A stretch of 64,000 nucleotides of DNA from Paenibacillus antarcticus (GTDB lineage Bacteria; Bacillota; Bacilli; Paenibacillales; Paenibacillaceae): assembly GCF_001637225.1 (NCBI RefSeq), contig NZ_LVJI01000018.1:250418-314417 (forward strand). Direction: 5' to 3'. The notes below the pieces were generated by a model. The model was not told the origin of the DNA. It did not search any database and saw only the letters and a list, made by a program, of their open reading frames with translations. Made by a program: the position numbers and the translations under genes. Positions 34,723 through 44,283 of this stretch are shown in pieces. Positions within the stretch are counted from its first letter, which is position 1; every line of letters begins with the position of its first letter.

Positions 34723-35637
34723 TTATGTAACCATTTTCGCGTTCTTCTCCAAAAATTTGGCCCCAGATTGATAAGGAATTGTTGCTTGACCCTTCACCCC
34801 TGTCTTGATACGAAAAAGATTCCCCGATAATGGTTTTTCCTCCAAAAGATCGTATTTCATTCCCGTACAGGCAGTTGTAATGTAGAGATCTTCCAATTCT
34901 CTACCACCAAATACACAAGACGTCACATGACCAGAGGGTACCGCTATTTGATCTAACAACTGACCTGTGTCTGGATTCCAGCGTCCTACCCTGCCTCCAT
35001 TCCACTCTGCAATCCAAAGCATACCTTCCGCATCTACTGTCATTCCATCCGGATAACCTGCATCATCTGGCATCTTAAAAGCCATTCGACGGTTACTTAT
35101 CGTTCCCTTAGCCCCATCGTAATCAAATGCATCTACTTGCCGAGACGGCGTATCAATAAAGTACATCGTACTACCATCGACGCTCCATCCTAGTCCATTG
35201 GATATAGAAACATCATCCAGAACCTTACGAACAGATAAATCATGATCTAGACAATAAAGTGACCCGCAGTTCTCTTTGCCCTCAAGGCTCATGGTTCCTG
35301 CCCACAATCGCCCAAATGGATCGCATTTACCATCATTAAATCGATTGTTTGGACGATGTTGTTCTGGATGGGCAATGAATGTCAAAGTTCCTGTAGACAA
35401 TTGATATTTATGAAATCCTTCATATAATACAACGATGACCTCATCCTCACGATAAGGAACAACTGCACCAATGGATTGTCCTATTTCATAGGTAACATCT
35501 TCTCCCGAATCAAGATAATAGATGTGTAATAGATGTAATTCAATATCCACCCACAACAATCTGTTACTCACAGCATCAAAACTTGGTCCCTCACCTAGCG
35601 TTGCATTTGCATGAACGACAACTTCCAATGGTTCCAT
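34723..35637 (-). CDS. SMP-30/gluconolactonase family protein
   Basis: 304 residues from ATG 35637 (MEPLEVVVHANATLGEG), behind AAGGAGCG. Six-bladed propeller with the metal ligands: Glu of GEGPSF, Asn of SISNGLGWS and Asp of YPDGMTVDAEG; RPNNRFNDGKCDPFGRLWAGTM is the family block. Hydrolyses sugar lactones such as gluconolactone in family members; the true substrate is unknown. Stands alone apart from the small HTH gene downstream. Confidence 0.9.
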   Translation of the reverse strand: MEPLEVVVHANATLGEGPSFDAVSNRLLWVDIELHLLHIYYLDSGEDVTYEIGQSIGAVVPYREDEVIVVLYEGFHKYQLSTGTLTFIAHPEQHRPNNRFNDGKCDPFGRLWAGTMSLEGKENCGSLYCLDHDLSVRKVLDDVSISNGLGWSVDGSTMYFIDTPSRQVDAFDYDGAKGTISNRRMAFKMPDDAGYPDGMTVDAEGMLWIAEWNGGRVGRWNPDTGQLLDQIAVPSGHVTSCVFGGRELEDLYITTACTGMKYDLLEEKPLSGNLFRIKTGVKGQATIPYQSGAKFLEKNAKMVT

Positions 35638-35769
35638 CAGATATACACGCTCCTTATACATATCCTATTTACTTCATCACTCACATTCTAATATGAGGAG
35701 TTGTCCCAGTCGATAGTCTGATAAGTATTCCTTACAATACTAATTCTTATATTTAGCAATACATCCCTG

Positions 35770-35778
35770 TGATATAAT
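35770..35778 (+). promoter_or_regulatory. extended -10 promoter before the TetM-like GTPase gene
   Basis: TGA-TATAAT, an extended -10, 38 nt before the ATG. No good -35 is visible, as often with extended -10 promoters. An AGTATT/AATACT inverted repeat lies about 30 nt upstream (35730-35745) and might be regulatory. Confidence 0.5.
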
Positions 35779-35816
35779 AGAATCAACTAAAATTTGTAAT
35801 CAACGGGGTTGTACAC

Positions 35817-37796
35817 ATGGTAAGTCATACGATGAGAAACGTCGGTATTTTTGCACATGTAGATGCAGGAAAGACGACTACTACAGAACATATGTTATTT
35901 AAGAGTGGCTCTATACGGAGCTTAGGAAGTGTCGATGATGGAACTGCCCAAACAGATAATCTAGACATCGAACGTCAACGGGGCATTTCGGTTCGTGCTG
36001 CCACCACGTCTATTGTCTGGAGAGACATCTATATAAATCTGGTAGATACTCCAGGTCATGTGGATTTCCTATCAGAAGTGGAACGCTCAATCAGAGTTAT
36101 GGATGGAGCTATATTAATCGTATCTGCTGCTGAAGGCATCCAATCACAGACAGAGACCATCTGGCATGCGCTGCGTTCCCTTAACATACCTACGATTATT
36201 TATGTGAATAAAATGGATCGAATCGGGGTATCCGTACCTGATGTGTTAGAGCAAATTAAACGCCTTCTCTCCCCATCAGCAGTCCCCATTCAGGTTCCAC
36301 AAGGTGATGGGGAAGATTTCACAGGGTTACTACCTATTTGGAATACACTTCCAGACGGCAAGAATTTCGGATTAGACTTATCATCCGTCATATCAACCAT
36401 CGCAGACCATGATGAAGAGCTCATGTTACGCTATATCGAAGGTGATCAAATATCCGTGGAAGAACTTCAGAATCGATTCCAATCCCTTTCAAAAAGTGGG
36501 CAATTATTCCCCCTCTGCTTCGGTTCTTCCCAAATGGATATTGGTGTGGCTGAACTCATGGATGCCATTACCACGTACCTGCCATCCCCAGAGGGTGATA
36601 AAGAAGCGCCTCTATCAGGCATCATTTTCAAAATTGAACGTGATAAATCCATGGGACGCACTGCTTATGTGAGATTATATAATGGATACTTAAGAAACAG
36701 AGACCTAATTCATAACGTTACAAGAGATATCCATGAGAAAATCACACAAATCCGAAAACTCGATGGAAGAAAGTTCGTAGATTTAGGACAGGTACTATCA
36801 GGTGATATCGCTGCTGTATATGGATTAAGTCAAAGTAAGATTGGTGATGTTCTAGGGAGTACTGTGGGTGTGCCTGCCTCCCCTGACATTGCGATTCCTT
36901 TACTTACCGTACAAGTACATATACAAGATGACCATCGGTATTCCGACTTAGTAGAAGCACTACAAGAGTTAACAGATGAAGATCCACAACTTGATTTACA
37001 ATGGCTCCAAGATGAGCGAGAGCTTCACCTTAAAGTCATGGGTGCGATCCAATTAGAGATTTTATCGAGCTTGCTTATGAGTCGCTTTGCTCTTGAGGTA
37101 ACATTCGACCAACCATCTGTCATCTACAAGGAGACGCCAACAACATCTGCTGAAGGGTATATTGCATATACCATGCCTAAGCCTTGCTGGGCCGTTCTTC
37201 GTTTCCACATTGAGCCGCTTCCACGTGGTAGCGGACTGGTATACCACTCGGAAGTCCGATCCGATGATCTTCTTATTCGATACCAGAATGAAGTGGCTCG
37301 GCGTGTTCCAGAAGCCCTCCTGCAAGGACTTCATGGATTTGAAGTGACTGATCTCAAAGTAACTTTAACCGAAGGGGAACATCACGTATGGCATACACAT
37401 CCCCTTGATTTTGTAGTGGCGACTCCAATGGGGATTATGGATGGTCTTGCTAATAGTGGCACTACCCTCCTTGAGCCTTTGCTGAAATTTAGAATAACTA
37501 CTCCAGAAGAATATGGCGGGAAAGTACTAAGTGATCTCGTTCAAATGAGAGCAGAATTTGAACCCCCATCCATTATCCATGGGAGATTTATGGTGGAAGG
37601 GATTCTGCCTGTAGCTACTTCTCTTGACTATCCTGTGAAATTACGCTCTATGACCGGCGGACGAGGGGTTATATCTTCTTCCTATGCTGGATATCAGGCA
37701 TGTCCACCCGATGTACATGTAGATCGTCCAAGACGTGGCGTAGATCCACTTGACCAATCAAAGTATATTTTAAGTGTACGAAATGCCCTATCGTAG
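35817..37796 (+). CDS. TetM/EF-G-like ribosomal protection GTPase
   Basis: 659 residues, the size of tetracycline-resistance ribosomal protection proteins (about 640) rather than EF-G (about 690). GTPase motifs: G1 AHVDAGKTTTTEHML, G2 RGIS, G3 LVDTPGHVDFLSEVERS, G4 YVNKMDR. The later domains (FKIERDKSMGRTAYVRLYNG, KETPTTSAEGYI, RFMVEGILPVATS, SMTGGRGVISSSYAGYQ) follow the TetM layout. Such chromosomal copies in soil Firmicutes may confer low tetracycline tolerance or have another ribosome role. The ribosome site is weak (AACGGGG). Resistance is an inference. Confidence 0.88.
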   Translation: MVSHTMRNVGIFAHVDAGKTTTTEHMLFKSGSIRSLGSVDDGTAQTDNLDIERQRGISVRAATTSIVWRDIYINLVDTPGHVDFLSEVERSIRVMDGAILIVSAAEGIQSQTETIWHALRSLNIPTIIYVNKMDRIGVSVPDVLEQIKRLLSPSAVPIQVPQGDGEDFTGLLPIWNTLPDGKNFGLDLSSVISTIADHDEELMLRYIEGDQISVEELQNRFQSLSKSGQLFPLCFGSSQMDIGVAELMDAITTYLPSPEGDKEAPLSGIIFKIERDKSMGRTAYVRLYNGYLRNRDLIHNVTRDIHEKITQIRKLDGRKFVDLGQVLSGDIAAVYGLSQSKIGDVLGSTVGVPASPDIAIPLLTVQVHIQDDHRYSDLVEALQELTDEDPQLDLQWLQDERELHLKVMGAIQLEILSSLLMSRFALEVTFDQPSVIYKETPTTSAEGYIAYTMPKPCWAVLRFHIEPLPRGSGLVYHSEVRSDDLLIRYQNEVARRVPEALLQGLHGFEVTDLKVTLTEGEHHVWHTHPLDFVVATPMGIMDGLANSGTTLLEPLLKFRITTPEEYGGKVLSDLVQMRAEFEPPSIIHGRFMVEGILPVATSLDYPVKLRSMTGGRGVISSSYAGYQACPPDVHVDRPRRGVDPLDQSKYILSVRNALS

Positions 37797-37853
37797 CTGC
37801 AAAGTAACTTATTAAGGAACGATTTTAACTTAAAGTAAAATAAGGAGGAAATT

Positions 37854-38525
37854 ATGATTAAATTTATTGGTTTTATGTTGTTATGGAGGTTAGTAGGGAA
37901 CCCATTCCTTGCTATTCTCATTATTCTGGTCGTCGTCTATCTCCTTGATCGCCGTTATGTGGGTGTATTCCCGAGCTTAACAAAACCTTACAAAAGAATG
38001 AAGAGAATCTCCACACTACGTAGAGAGATCCTAATGAATCGTAATGATGTCACTTCCAAACACGAGCTTGCTCGTCTCCTCATTGAACGTAAGAAGTTCC
38101 AAGAAGCACTTGAACTCCTTAATTCCATACAAGTACAATTTGATCATTCAGCAGAGTACTGGGATGATCTTGGTACCGTCAATCTAAGACTAGGTCATAT
38201 CCAAAAGGGTGAAGAATACATCCTTAAAGCACTCGCCATTAATCCTCGTGTGAAATATGGGCAACCTTTCCTTCGGTTAGCCGGAATATATCAACACTCA
38301 GATCAACAAAAGGCAGAACAATATGTAAGAACATTTCAGGATATTCATTCTTCTTCAAGTGAAGCATCCTACCTATTAGGGATGATGTATAAAGAAATGG
38401 GACGTAAACAAGAAGCAACCGATGCATTCCGTGAGTCCATTGATATTTACCGTTCTCTTCCTAAATACAAAAAACGCCAAGAACGAAAATGGGCCGTTCG
38501 AAGCGTTTTTCGGAAAATGAGTTAG
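37854..38525 (+). CDS. membrane-anchored TPR protein
   Basis: 223 residues. One N-terminal membrane helix (about 15-32, PFLAILIILVVVYLLD), a basic linker, then 3-4 tetratricopeptide repeats from about 60 to 195: KHELARLLIERKKFQEAL, AEYWDDLGTVNLRLGHIQKGE, AEQYVRTF and EASYLLGMMYKEMGRKQEATDAF. AAGGAGG before the ATG. Likely a cytoplasmic protein-protein scaffold; partner unknown. Its 3' end faces the SGNH gene 5 nt away. Confidence 0.8.
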   Translation: MIKFIGFMLLWRLVGNPFLAILIILVVVYLLDRRYVGVFPSLTKPYKRMKRISTLRREILMNRNDVTSKHELARLLIERKKFQEALELLNSIQVQFDHSAEYWDDLGTVNLRLGHIQKGEEYILKALAINPRVKYGQPFLRLAGIYQHSDQQKAEQYVRTFQDIHSSSSEASYLLGMMYKEMGRKQEATDAFRESIDIYRSLPKYKKRQERKWAVRSVFRKMS

Positions 38526-38530
38526 CCCAG

Positions 38531-39163
38531 TTAATCCAAAGAGCCATAACCTAATCGATTTAATTGTTCTGCAATAATACTGTAACCATACCCATTCGGG
38601 TGAAAGTGGTCAAGTGAGAGTAGCGCTCTCTCCCTACCCTTGAAAGAAGCATAGATATTGGCAACCGCAAATGTACTGTTCGCATAGCTTTCTAAATACC
38701 GATTGTATTGTTGAACATAATAGGATGACCCTTCTATTTGAGGAAAGGGATTGTAAAGTCCCACTGCCCGGATGATGTATGGACGTTTGGAATTCTTTTT
38801 TAACTCGTAAGTCGTTTTAAGTATTCGAGAGAAATTGGTCTTACATTTAGAGAGAGCTTCATGGAAATCGCGCCCAGATAAATTACCCGCTGACGACTTG
38901 GCCGCCCGTATCAGATCGTTACCTCCAATGGAAATCGTTATGATATCGGCTTGACTTACTAATTGTCTGAACGAAGGATTTCTGCTTATATAATCATACA
39001 ATCCTTGTGACGTTAATCCATTCACCCCTAAATTATCATAGGCGACAAAAGTTCTTAGATGACGCTCTGCTAACCTTCTGTATACTGGAACAAATCCGTT
39101 TCCCGGTAAAGCCCCAAAGCCAACTGTCAATGAATCTCCTATTGCAGTGTATTGGAACGCCAC
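38531..39163 (-). CDS. SGNH/GDSL hydrolase
   Basis: 210 residues from a GTG at 39163 (VAFQYTAIGDSLTVGFG), 8 nt after AGGAGG. All four family blocks are present: AIGDSLTVG (nucleophile Ser), NLGVNGLTSQG (Gly), ISIGGNDLIRA (Asn) and DHFHPNGYGY (Asp-His). A lipase or esterase with a catalytic triad; without a signal peptide it is probably cytoplasmic. Substrate unknown. Confidence 0.9.
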   Translation of the reverse strand: MAFQYTAIGDSLTVGFGALPGNGFVPVYRRLAERHLRTFVAYDNLGVNGLTSQGLYDYISRNPSFRQLVSQADIITISIGGNDLIRAAKSSAGNLSGRDFHEALSKCKTNFSRILKTTYELKKNSKRPYIIRAVGLYNPFPQIEGSSYYVQQYNRYLESYANSTFAVANIYASFKGRERALLSLDHFHPNGYGYSIIAEQLNRLGYGSLD

Positions 39164-39313
39164 ATCATTCAACCTCCTGAACATCTCTATTCGAACTATC
39201 TAGATACTATAGTTTATGAATATTTGATGCCCTCTGCTACGGGAGAATGCCCTACTATCTTGTACAATTGCTAGAAGACAGTAGATGAGTCAATGTTTCT
39301 TATAATTATTAAT

Positions 39314-40096
39314 TCACACCTTTTTTCTAGCAATCCAAATGGTCCATCTATCCGACTCCTGTATTACATTGCCACTATCATCTATTCTAGTGTGAATGAA
39401 TTGTATTAATTCCTCAACTTCTTCATCATTCAATTCATGAAGAATGGATCTTCCCGTTCTTCCCCTAAGGTCTTCTTCTAACTCACTGAACTCTTGATAT
39501 GTTTTTCTAGCTTCCCAGAATTGAACTTCCTCTACCATTTCAAATTCATTTCTGGTCAGTGCGCTAATAACTTCATCACTTGAGAACCTTCTACGTGTTT
39601 CTTTTTCAATCAAACGAGGATATTTCTCAAAAAAACACCCTCTAATATGTGTCTCGCTACCCGGTAATAAACAATCTTCAGGTGTCCGGTCTTGAACAAA
39701 TAAGATCCCTCCAGGCTTTAGAATTCTAGCTGCTTCTGCAAAGCATAAATCAATTTCAGGTATATGATGAATCAATGCTCGCTCTAAGACTAGATCTACA
39801 GATGAATTAGATAATCCAGTGTCCAAAGCATTTCCTTGTTCATAAGAAATATTATTGAAACCTTTACAGTTCACCATAGCCCCTTCAAGATTCGATCTTG
39901 AAAAATCCATAGCAATGACTTTGCTTGCGCCCAGTTCAGATAATACTTTTGAATATATCCCCCCTCCACAACCCAGATCAAGGGCGGTAAATTGATCACC
40001 GTAAATATAATTCTTAATGAGTTCATTCCAATCTGTATCCGCAATTCTAGTGGTGTATGTAAATTTATTATTCTCGTCATGAAAATTAATTGTCAT
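39314..40096 (-). CDS. SAM-dependent methyltransferase
   Basis: 260 residues, class I fold. Motif I ALDLGCGGGIYSKVLSELG, motif II VIAMDFS, ISYEQGNALD, motif IV VDLVLERALIHHIPEID and the post-motif RILKPGGILFVQDRTPED. UbiE/Cyclopropane-type small-molecule methyltransferases share this pattern; substrate unknown. AAGGAGGG before ATG. 18 nt after the small secreted/membrane protein gene, so probably one transcript with 40115-40827. Confidence 0.85.
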   Translation of the reverse strand: MTINFHDENNKFTYTTRIADTDWNELIKNYIYGDQFTALDLGCGGGIYSKVLSELGASKVIAMDFSRSNLEGAMVNCKGFNNISYEQGNALDTGLSNSSVDLVLERALIHHIPEIDLCFAEAARILKPGGILFVQDRTPEDCLLPGSETHIRGCFFEKYPRLIEKETRRRFSSDEVISALTRNEFEMVEEVQFWEARKTYQEFSELEEDLRGRTGRSILHELNDEEVEELIQFIHTRIDDSGNVIQESDRWTIWIARKKV

Positions 40097-40114
40097 AAGA
40101 TTCCCTCCTTTCTA

Positions 40115-40417
40115 TCATTCGATTAACTCATCAATGATTTCAATATTATAATAGCTTGATTGATCTATTTCTTTAACATCTCCAACATACACTAATCTAG
40201 CGAATCCTCTTTTTATGATCTTAGGGGTTTTAAGAACTTTATAATGATCAACCTTCCATTTCGTTCCTTCTCCCTCCAGTTGATAAAGCTCGATCTCATG
40301 CGTGGTACTATGCGTATTTTCATTTTTTTGCGGTTTGGATTCACTTAGAAATGAGAGCGTAATTATATTCGTACATAGCAGGACTACAATGATAAAAGGT
40401 AAAATCTTGTTCTTCAT
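40115..40417 (-). CDS. 100-residue anchored hypothetical protein
   Basis: An N-terminal hydrophobic helix (about 6-26, LPFIIVVLLCTNIITLSFLS) and a polar domain with ELYQLEGEGTKWKVDHYKV and RLVYVGDVKEIDQSSYYNIEI. The Cys at about 15 is inside the helix, not in a proper lipobox. No family recognised. GAGGTG before ATG; 11 nt after the DUF2500 gene. Confidence 0.7.
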   Translation of the reverse strand: MKNKILPFIIVVLLCTNIITLSFLSESKPQKNENTHSTTHEIELYQLEGEGTKWKVDHYKVLKTPKIIKRGFARLVYVGDVKEIDQSSYYNIEIIDELIE

Positions 40418-40428
40418 AATCCATCACC

Positions 40429-40827
40429 TCAGTGACTCGGCTGTCTTATAAATTCTTTAAATCTAGTTCCTTGATAGGAAAGTTCACCTTGATCTCCAAC
40501 CGTCGTTAGACCGTAATGGTTACCTCTGACATGCATTTCTTTTCGTGAGCTATCTTCAAATTCAAAAGTAATAAAGTAATTCGTACTCGCACTCGAATCG
40601 CCCGATCCTCCCGAGACTTCCGTTCTCTTATCAACTACCTTACATCTCTGTTTCAGAATCTCAGCAGCATTATTTGAACTCCAAGTCTTTAATCCTTTAA
40701 TAATTGCATAAGTGAATGCCCCTACTACTAAGGTTATTAATAGCCCTCCAAATAATATAAAAAACAAAGGCAATTCGCTAATAAATCCAAAAAATCCTGG
40801 TCCTGGCGGTCCACCAAAATTATTCAT
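40429..40827 (-). CDS. DUF2500-family membrane protein
   Basis: 132 residues. Gly/Pro-rich start (MNNFGGPPGPGFFGF), one membrane segment about 20-45, then a soluble domain: CKVVDKRTEVSGG, NYFITFEFEDSSRKEMHVRGNHYGLTTVGDQGELSYQGTRFKEFIR. That end pattern (YG...GD.G.L..QGTRF..F.R) is typical of DUF2500. Function unknown. AGGAGGAG before the ATG. Confidence 0.85.
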   Translation of the reverse strand: MNNFGGPPGPGFFGFISELPLFFILFGGLLITLVVGAFTYAIIKGLKTWSSNNAAEILKQRCKVVDKRTEVSGGSGDSSASTNYFITFEFEDSSRKEMHVRGNHYGLTTVGDQGELSYQGTRFKEFIRQPSH

Positions 40828-40938
40828 TAAAAATCTCCTCCTATATTGGTCATTTCTTTCTCCATAAACTTGCCCACAAAAAGGATTTCCCGAAACTATT
40901 TTTTATCATTATATCCGTCATAGTCTATCCCTCTCCAT

Positions 40939-41985
40939 TCAAATCTTTAATCGCACACTATAATATCTCATCGCTTTAGGAACTCCCTTAATTTCAAGTA
41001 TTCCGCTATAGATAAGCTGCCGAAGCCGATGCTCAAAGAATGAATCCGTCAAGAATTGTTCTAGATTACCGATGACCTCTCCAATCACTCTTGCTGATTT
41101 AATGAACTCGTAATTCCCGAAGTTGTTATGAAGCTTACTCACTGTTTCTATGATGTACTGGTCATAGTAATCTTCATTAACATGAGTTATTTCTTCCTGT
41201 TCCCAGATCCGAAGGTCAGAGGAATTCCCAGAGACATTTGACCATTCCTGCTCAAATGCCTCTCTTTGCGTTCTTGTTATTGCAGCTACACTTTCATTAT
41301 GTTGCATAATCTGGCCGAGCTTCTCAGGGTTAATTTCTCCCGTATGTCTATAATAAGTTGTGAGTTCAGGTGTATCAAACAATGTATGATTATCCACCTC
41401 CGTATTAATCACATAGATCGGGTTCGATTTGTTACGAAAGAGATACAATGTATAACGTAAACCAATTTGTTCTAGTGCATTATTTCCTGTCCATATCGTG
41501 ATGGGGATATGCTCTGGTATTCTCTTTAGTTCCGTTACAACTTTGTTAAAAAACTCTTCCTCGTACATGAAATTGTCATAGTCATCATCCAGATGCATAC
41601 GTTCTCGAAACCATTCTCGTCTATATTTACGCCCCTCTGGTGTGTTCAACTGTTGCATTGGACCCACGGCGTAATTATCCCGTAGAACTATCACATGATG
41701 CAGTAATCGTAATCCCATTTGCTTAAGTGCAAATTTTAGCCCGCCCGCTGAAGAATCGCCAAACATAACATGGACGTGGCTTAATTGATCACCGAAATCG
41801 GCATTTGTTTTTGTCGTATATCCCTCAATTAATCCCTTATACTCCTTCGTTGTGTCATGAACGAACTGTTCCTTTGAATATTCTCCATTGTCTAACCGCT
41901 CTATATTAAGAAAGAAATAATATAATATAGATTTCGCTTCAATTTCCGTTAAATCATTCATCATTTTGCGTAAATCCTTCACCAC
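40939..41985 (-). CDS. DUF1835/DUF3658-type protein
   Basis: 348 residues from a GTG at 41985. Residues 65-190 are the DUF1835 part (HVHVMFGDSSAGGLKFALKQMG, VIVLRDNYAVGPM, WTGNNALEQIGLRYTLYLFR); the rest carries the DUF3658-like helical tail ending GVPKAMRYYSVRLKI. It has an N-terminal extension of about 60 residues not seen in all members. No known function. GGGGTGAT before the start. Confidence 0.82.
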   Translation of the reverse strand: MVKDLRKMMNDLTEIEAKSILYYFFLNIERLDNGEYSKEQFVHDTTKEYKGLIEGYTTKTNADFGDQLSHVHVMFGDSSAGGLKFALKQMGLRLLHHVIVLRDNYAVGPMQQLNTPEGRKYRREWFRERMHLDDDYDNFMYEEEFFNKVVTELKRIPEHIPITIWTGNNALEQIGLRYTLYLFRNKSNPIYVINTEVDNHTLFDTPELTTYYRHTGEINPEKLGQIMQHNESVAAITRTQREAFEQEWSNVSGNSSDLRIWEQEEITHVNEDYYDQYIIETVSKLHNNFGNYEFIKSARVIGEVIGNLEQFLTDSFFEHRLRQLIYSGILEIKGVPKAMRYYSVRLKI

Positions 41986-42014
41986 ATCACCCCTTTAGCT
42001 GCTAATAATAATCG

Positions 42015-43517
42015 TTACTCCTTACATTCCTGTTCAGCACGAGCTACCAGCTTAATCCCCGCTCTGATTTGACTCTTGGACAAATTAGCATATCCTAATA
42101 GAAAAGTAGCTTTGCTCGGTTGTGAATCTATGTAATAATCCGATGCCGGATATATTTGGGTTCCATATTGCATTGCCTTCTTGGCAATTAACTCTTCGTT
42201 AACCGAGGTATCCAGCTCAATTAACAGGTGTAGACCTGCCTCATCTCCGAAATAGTGAACCCGATCCCCAAATTCTTGATCTAATGCATTCACTAAACAA
42301 GCCCTGCGAGAGGCATATAATTTACTCATGTAACTCACATGTTTGGCATATTGTCCTGATTGTATAAAATCCGCAAGTGCTTCTTGTTCCAACGTTGGGC
42401 TCATTCGATCAGTAATCCATTTGATCGCTAGAAATGGCTTGAGTAAGACGTAGGGAAGTATGGCATAGCCAATACGTAATGCAGGAAATAGGATTTTACT
42501 GAAGCTTCCTACATATATAACCCTACCACTTGAATCAAGCCCTGCTAGCGCAGATACTTTGGGGCCCACATATCGGTACTCACTATCGTAGTCATCTTCA
42601 ATAATGAATGCCCCTGTCCTTCTTGCCCAATCTAAGAGTTCTATTCTCCGGTTAAATGACATCGTCACACCCACTGGAAACTGATGGGATGGTGTAACAT
42701 AGATAAGTTTCGGGTGGCTATCAGCCTCTTTACTATGAATTGCTATACTCTGATTAATCTCATGAACACATATTCCGTCTTCGTCTACGCGGACAGGGAT
42801 TACTTCGCCGCCTGAGAATCTGAAGATTTCACGTAAAACATTATGCGTAGGATTCTCTACAATGACTTGCTCGCCATCCTTTAGACATAACCGGGCAAGG
42901 ATGTCTAATGCTTGAGTAGCCCCCGATGTAATGACAATCTGTTCAGCTGAAGCGGGAATAGACCTTGTAGAACGCACCAAGCGTGCAATCTCTTCCCTTA
43001 GTGCTAGTGATCCTTCTGCTGACCCATAAGTAAGCATCTCTGGCGTTGCCCTCCGACATGCTTCAGTCAACGCACGCTGCCAACGATCCATCGGAAATGT
43101 ATCCCAGGCTGGAATACCATGCCGGAAATCATAGAGAATTGTAGCGTGGCTATTCACATTTCTAGATAACGGATTATTTTCAACCGATTTAAAATTCGGA
43201 ACATTTACCATCAATTCATTGTCTATATTTGCTTCACTATAAAATAGGTCAGTGTCTATTACTGCTGCGTTAGCAGCAATAAATGTCCCAGCACCCCTTC
43301 TCATCTCCAAGTATCCCTCGGCTTGAAGCTGTTCATAAGCTTGAAGAATAACACTCCGGGAAACTTGAATTTTCTCTGCCATTAGCCTTGTCGATGGTAT
43401 TGGATCACCGATTCGTAAGCACCCACTGGTAATGGATTGTAGAATTTGCTCGTAAATTTGCCTTGTGAAGGATGTAGCAAGCTTTTTATCTATTCTGATT
43501 AGCAGCTCGTGTGTCAA
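42015..43517 (-). CDS. MocR-type GntR/aminotransferase regulator
   Basis: 500 residues from a TTG at 43517. N-terminal GntR winged helix (SFTRQIYEQILQSITSG, IPSTRLMAEKIQVSRSVILQAYEQLQAEGYL) then a fold-type I aminotransferase domain with DYDSEYRY and the PLP Lys in VGSFSKILFPALRIGY. Such PdxR/GabR-like regulators use PLP as effector and usually control a neighbouring vitamin B6 or amine gene; none is adjacent here. A terminator lies just upstream, so it is its own unit. Confidence 0.9.
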   Translation of the reverse strand: MTHELLIRIDKKLATSFTRQIYEQILQSITSGCLRIGDPIPSTRLMAEKIQVSRSVILQAYEQLQAEGYLEMRRGAGTFIAANAAVIDTDLFYSEANIDNELMVNVPNFKSVENNPLSRNVNSHATILYDFRHGIPAWDTFPMDRWQRALTEACRRATPEMLTYGSAEGSLALREEIARLVRSTRSIPASAEQIVITSGATQALDILARLCLKDGEQVIVENPTHNVLREIFRFSGGEVIPVRVDEDGICVHEINQSIAIHSKEADSHPKLIYVTPSHQFPVGVTMSFNRRIELLDWARRTGAFIIEDDYDSEYRYVGPKVSALAGLDSSGRVIYVGSFSKILFPALRIGYAILPYVLLKPFLAIKWITDRMSPTLEQEALADFIQSGQYAKHVSYMSKLYASRRACLVNALDQEFGDRVHYFGDEAGLHLLIELDTSVNEELIAKKAMQYGTQIYPASDYYIDSQPSKATFLLGYANLSKSQIRAGIKLVARAEQECKE

Positions 43518-43567
43518 TCGAATTTCATCCTTTCACATCCATACTATTTCCGTATTTAGCGTGATGA

Positions 43568-43598
43568 AAGCCTCCGATTTCTGAGTAACCGGAGGCTT
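43568..43598 (-). terminator. terminator after the chorismate mutase gene
   Basis: AAGCCTCCG / CGGAGGCTT stem around 13 nt, with T-rich flanks. It follows the (restored) chorismate mutase stop by 17 nt and precedes the regulator. Confidence 0.75.
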
Positions 43599-43614
43599 GT
43601 TTATAATTCCAATC

Positions 43615-43919
43615 TCACACTACAGAATCATCTAATTGTTGTCGATGATGTAGATACTCTAGCTGCATATCCGTTAGGACAGTAATTAGTGTCTCGTAAG
43701 TTGATACTGCAATCTGTGGTTCTAGACCATTCTCCTCCGCAAGTTTTGCCACCTTATCCAGTACCTGTTGGACTCGATCAATGGAGCGTACGGAATCTTC
43801 ATTTTTTTCAAGACCATGATATTCTTTACGACTTGAGTTCTTTCAGCAAGCAGTGCCACTATTTGTCGATCAATACGATCTATTTCTTCACGTTGTATAG
43901 TAAGTTTCTCCTGATTCAT
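43615..43919 (-). pseudogene. AroQ-type chorismate mutase split by a frameshift
   Basis: The frame from ATG 43919 (MNQEKLTIQREEIDRIDRQ...) runs only 65 codons and its last 26 make no sense. A -1 shift at an A7 run (minus strand, 43808-43802) restores a 101-residue protein ending ...QQLDDSVV at 43615. The joined product aligns with the AroQ fold: R10, R27 and K38 occupy the Arg11, Arg28 and Lys39 places of E. coli chorismate mutase, and VRSIDRVQQVLDK matches the loop with Asp48/Arg51. So a chorismate-to-prephenate mutase gene exists but needs one extra A or a slip. GGGGGA before ATG; 55 nt after azlD. Confidence 0.8.
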
Positions 43920-43974
43920 TGAACATTCCCCCTAACATTTCAATCGCTTCATAAGATTTATTTTACATTTTATT

Positions 43975-44283
43975 CTAAAATAAGTAAATTAATTTGACGA
44001 TAACAGCCGCTAGAACAGAGATAACAATCACCCCATACAAAGGCACTTTCTTTACAAGTAACATTACTACAGCTACTATACCCGCTACAAACCCTACCCT
44101 TGGTGTCTCAGCATCCACCTGAAATATGCCAGGAATGATTAATGCACTAAGTACAGCCAAGGGGAGATTATCCAGCAACCTGCTTTCTTTCTGTCTTGGC
44201 TCTGACTTTTTCCTAATCAGTAGAGGCGTAAATCGAAATAGGAAGGTGATAATACCCATTCCCAGGATCAATAATAGCGTCAT
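43975..44283 (-). CDS. azlD: AzlD-family small permease subunit
   Basis: 102 residues, four membrane segments, the short partner of AzlC in branched-chain amino acid export. TLLLILGMGIITFLFRFTPLLI at the N-terminus is characteristic. ATGA overlap (4 nt) with the azlC stop. Confidence 0.9.
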   Translation of the reverse strand: MTLLLILGMGIITFLFRFTPLLIRKKSEPRQKESRLLDNLPLAVLSALIIPGIFQVDAETPRVGFVAGIVAVVMLLVKKVPLYGVIVISVLAAVIVKLIYLF

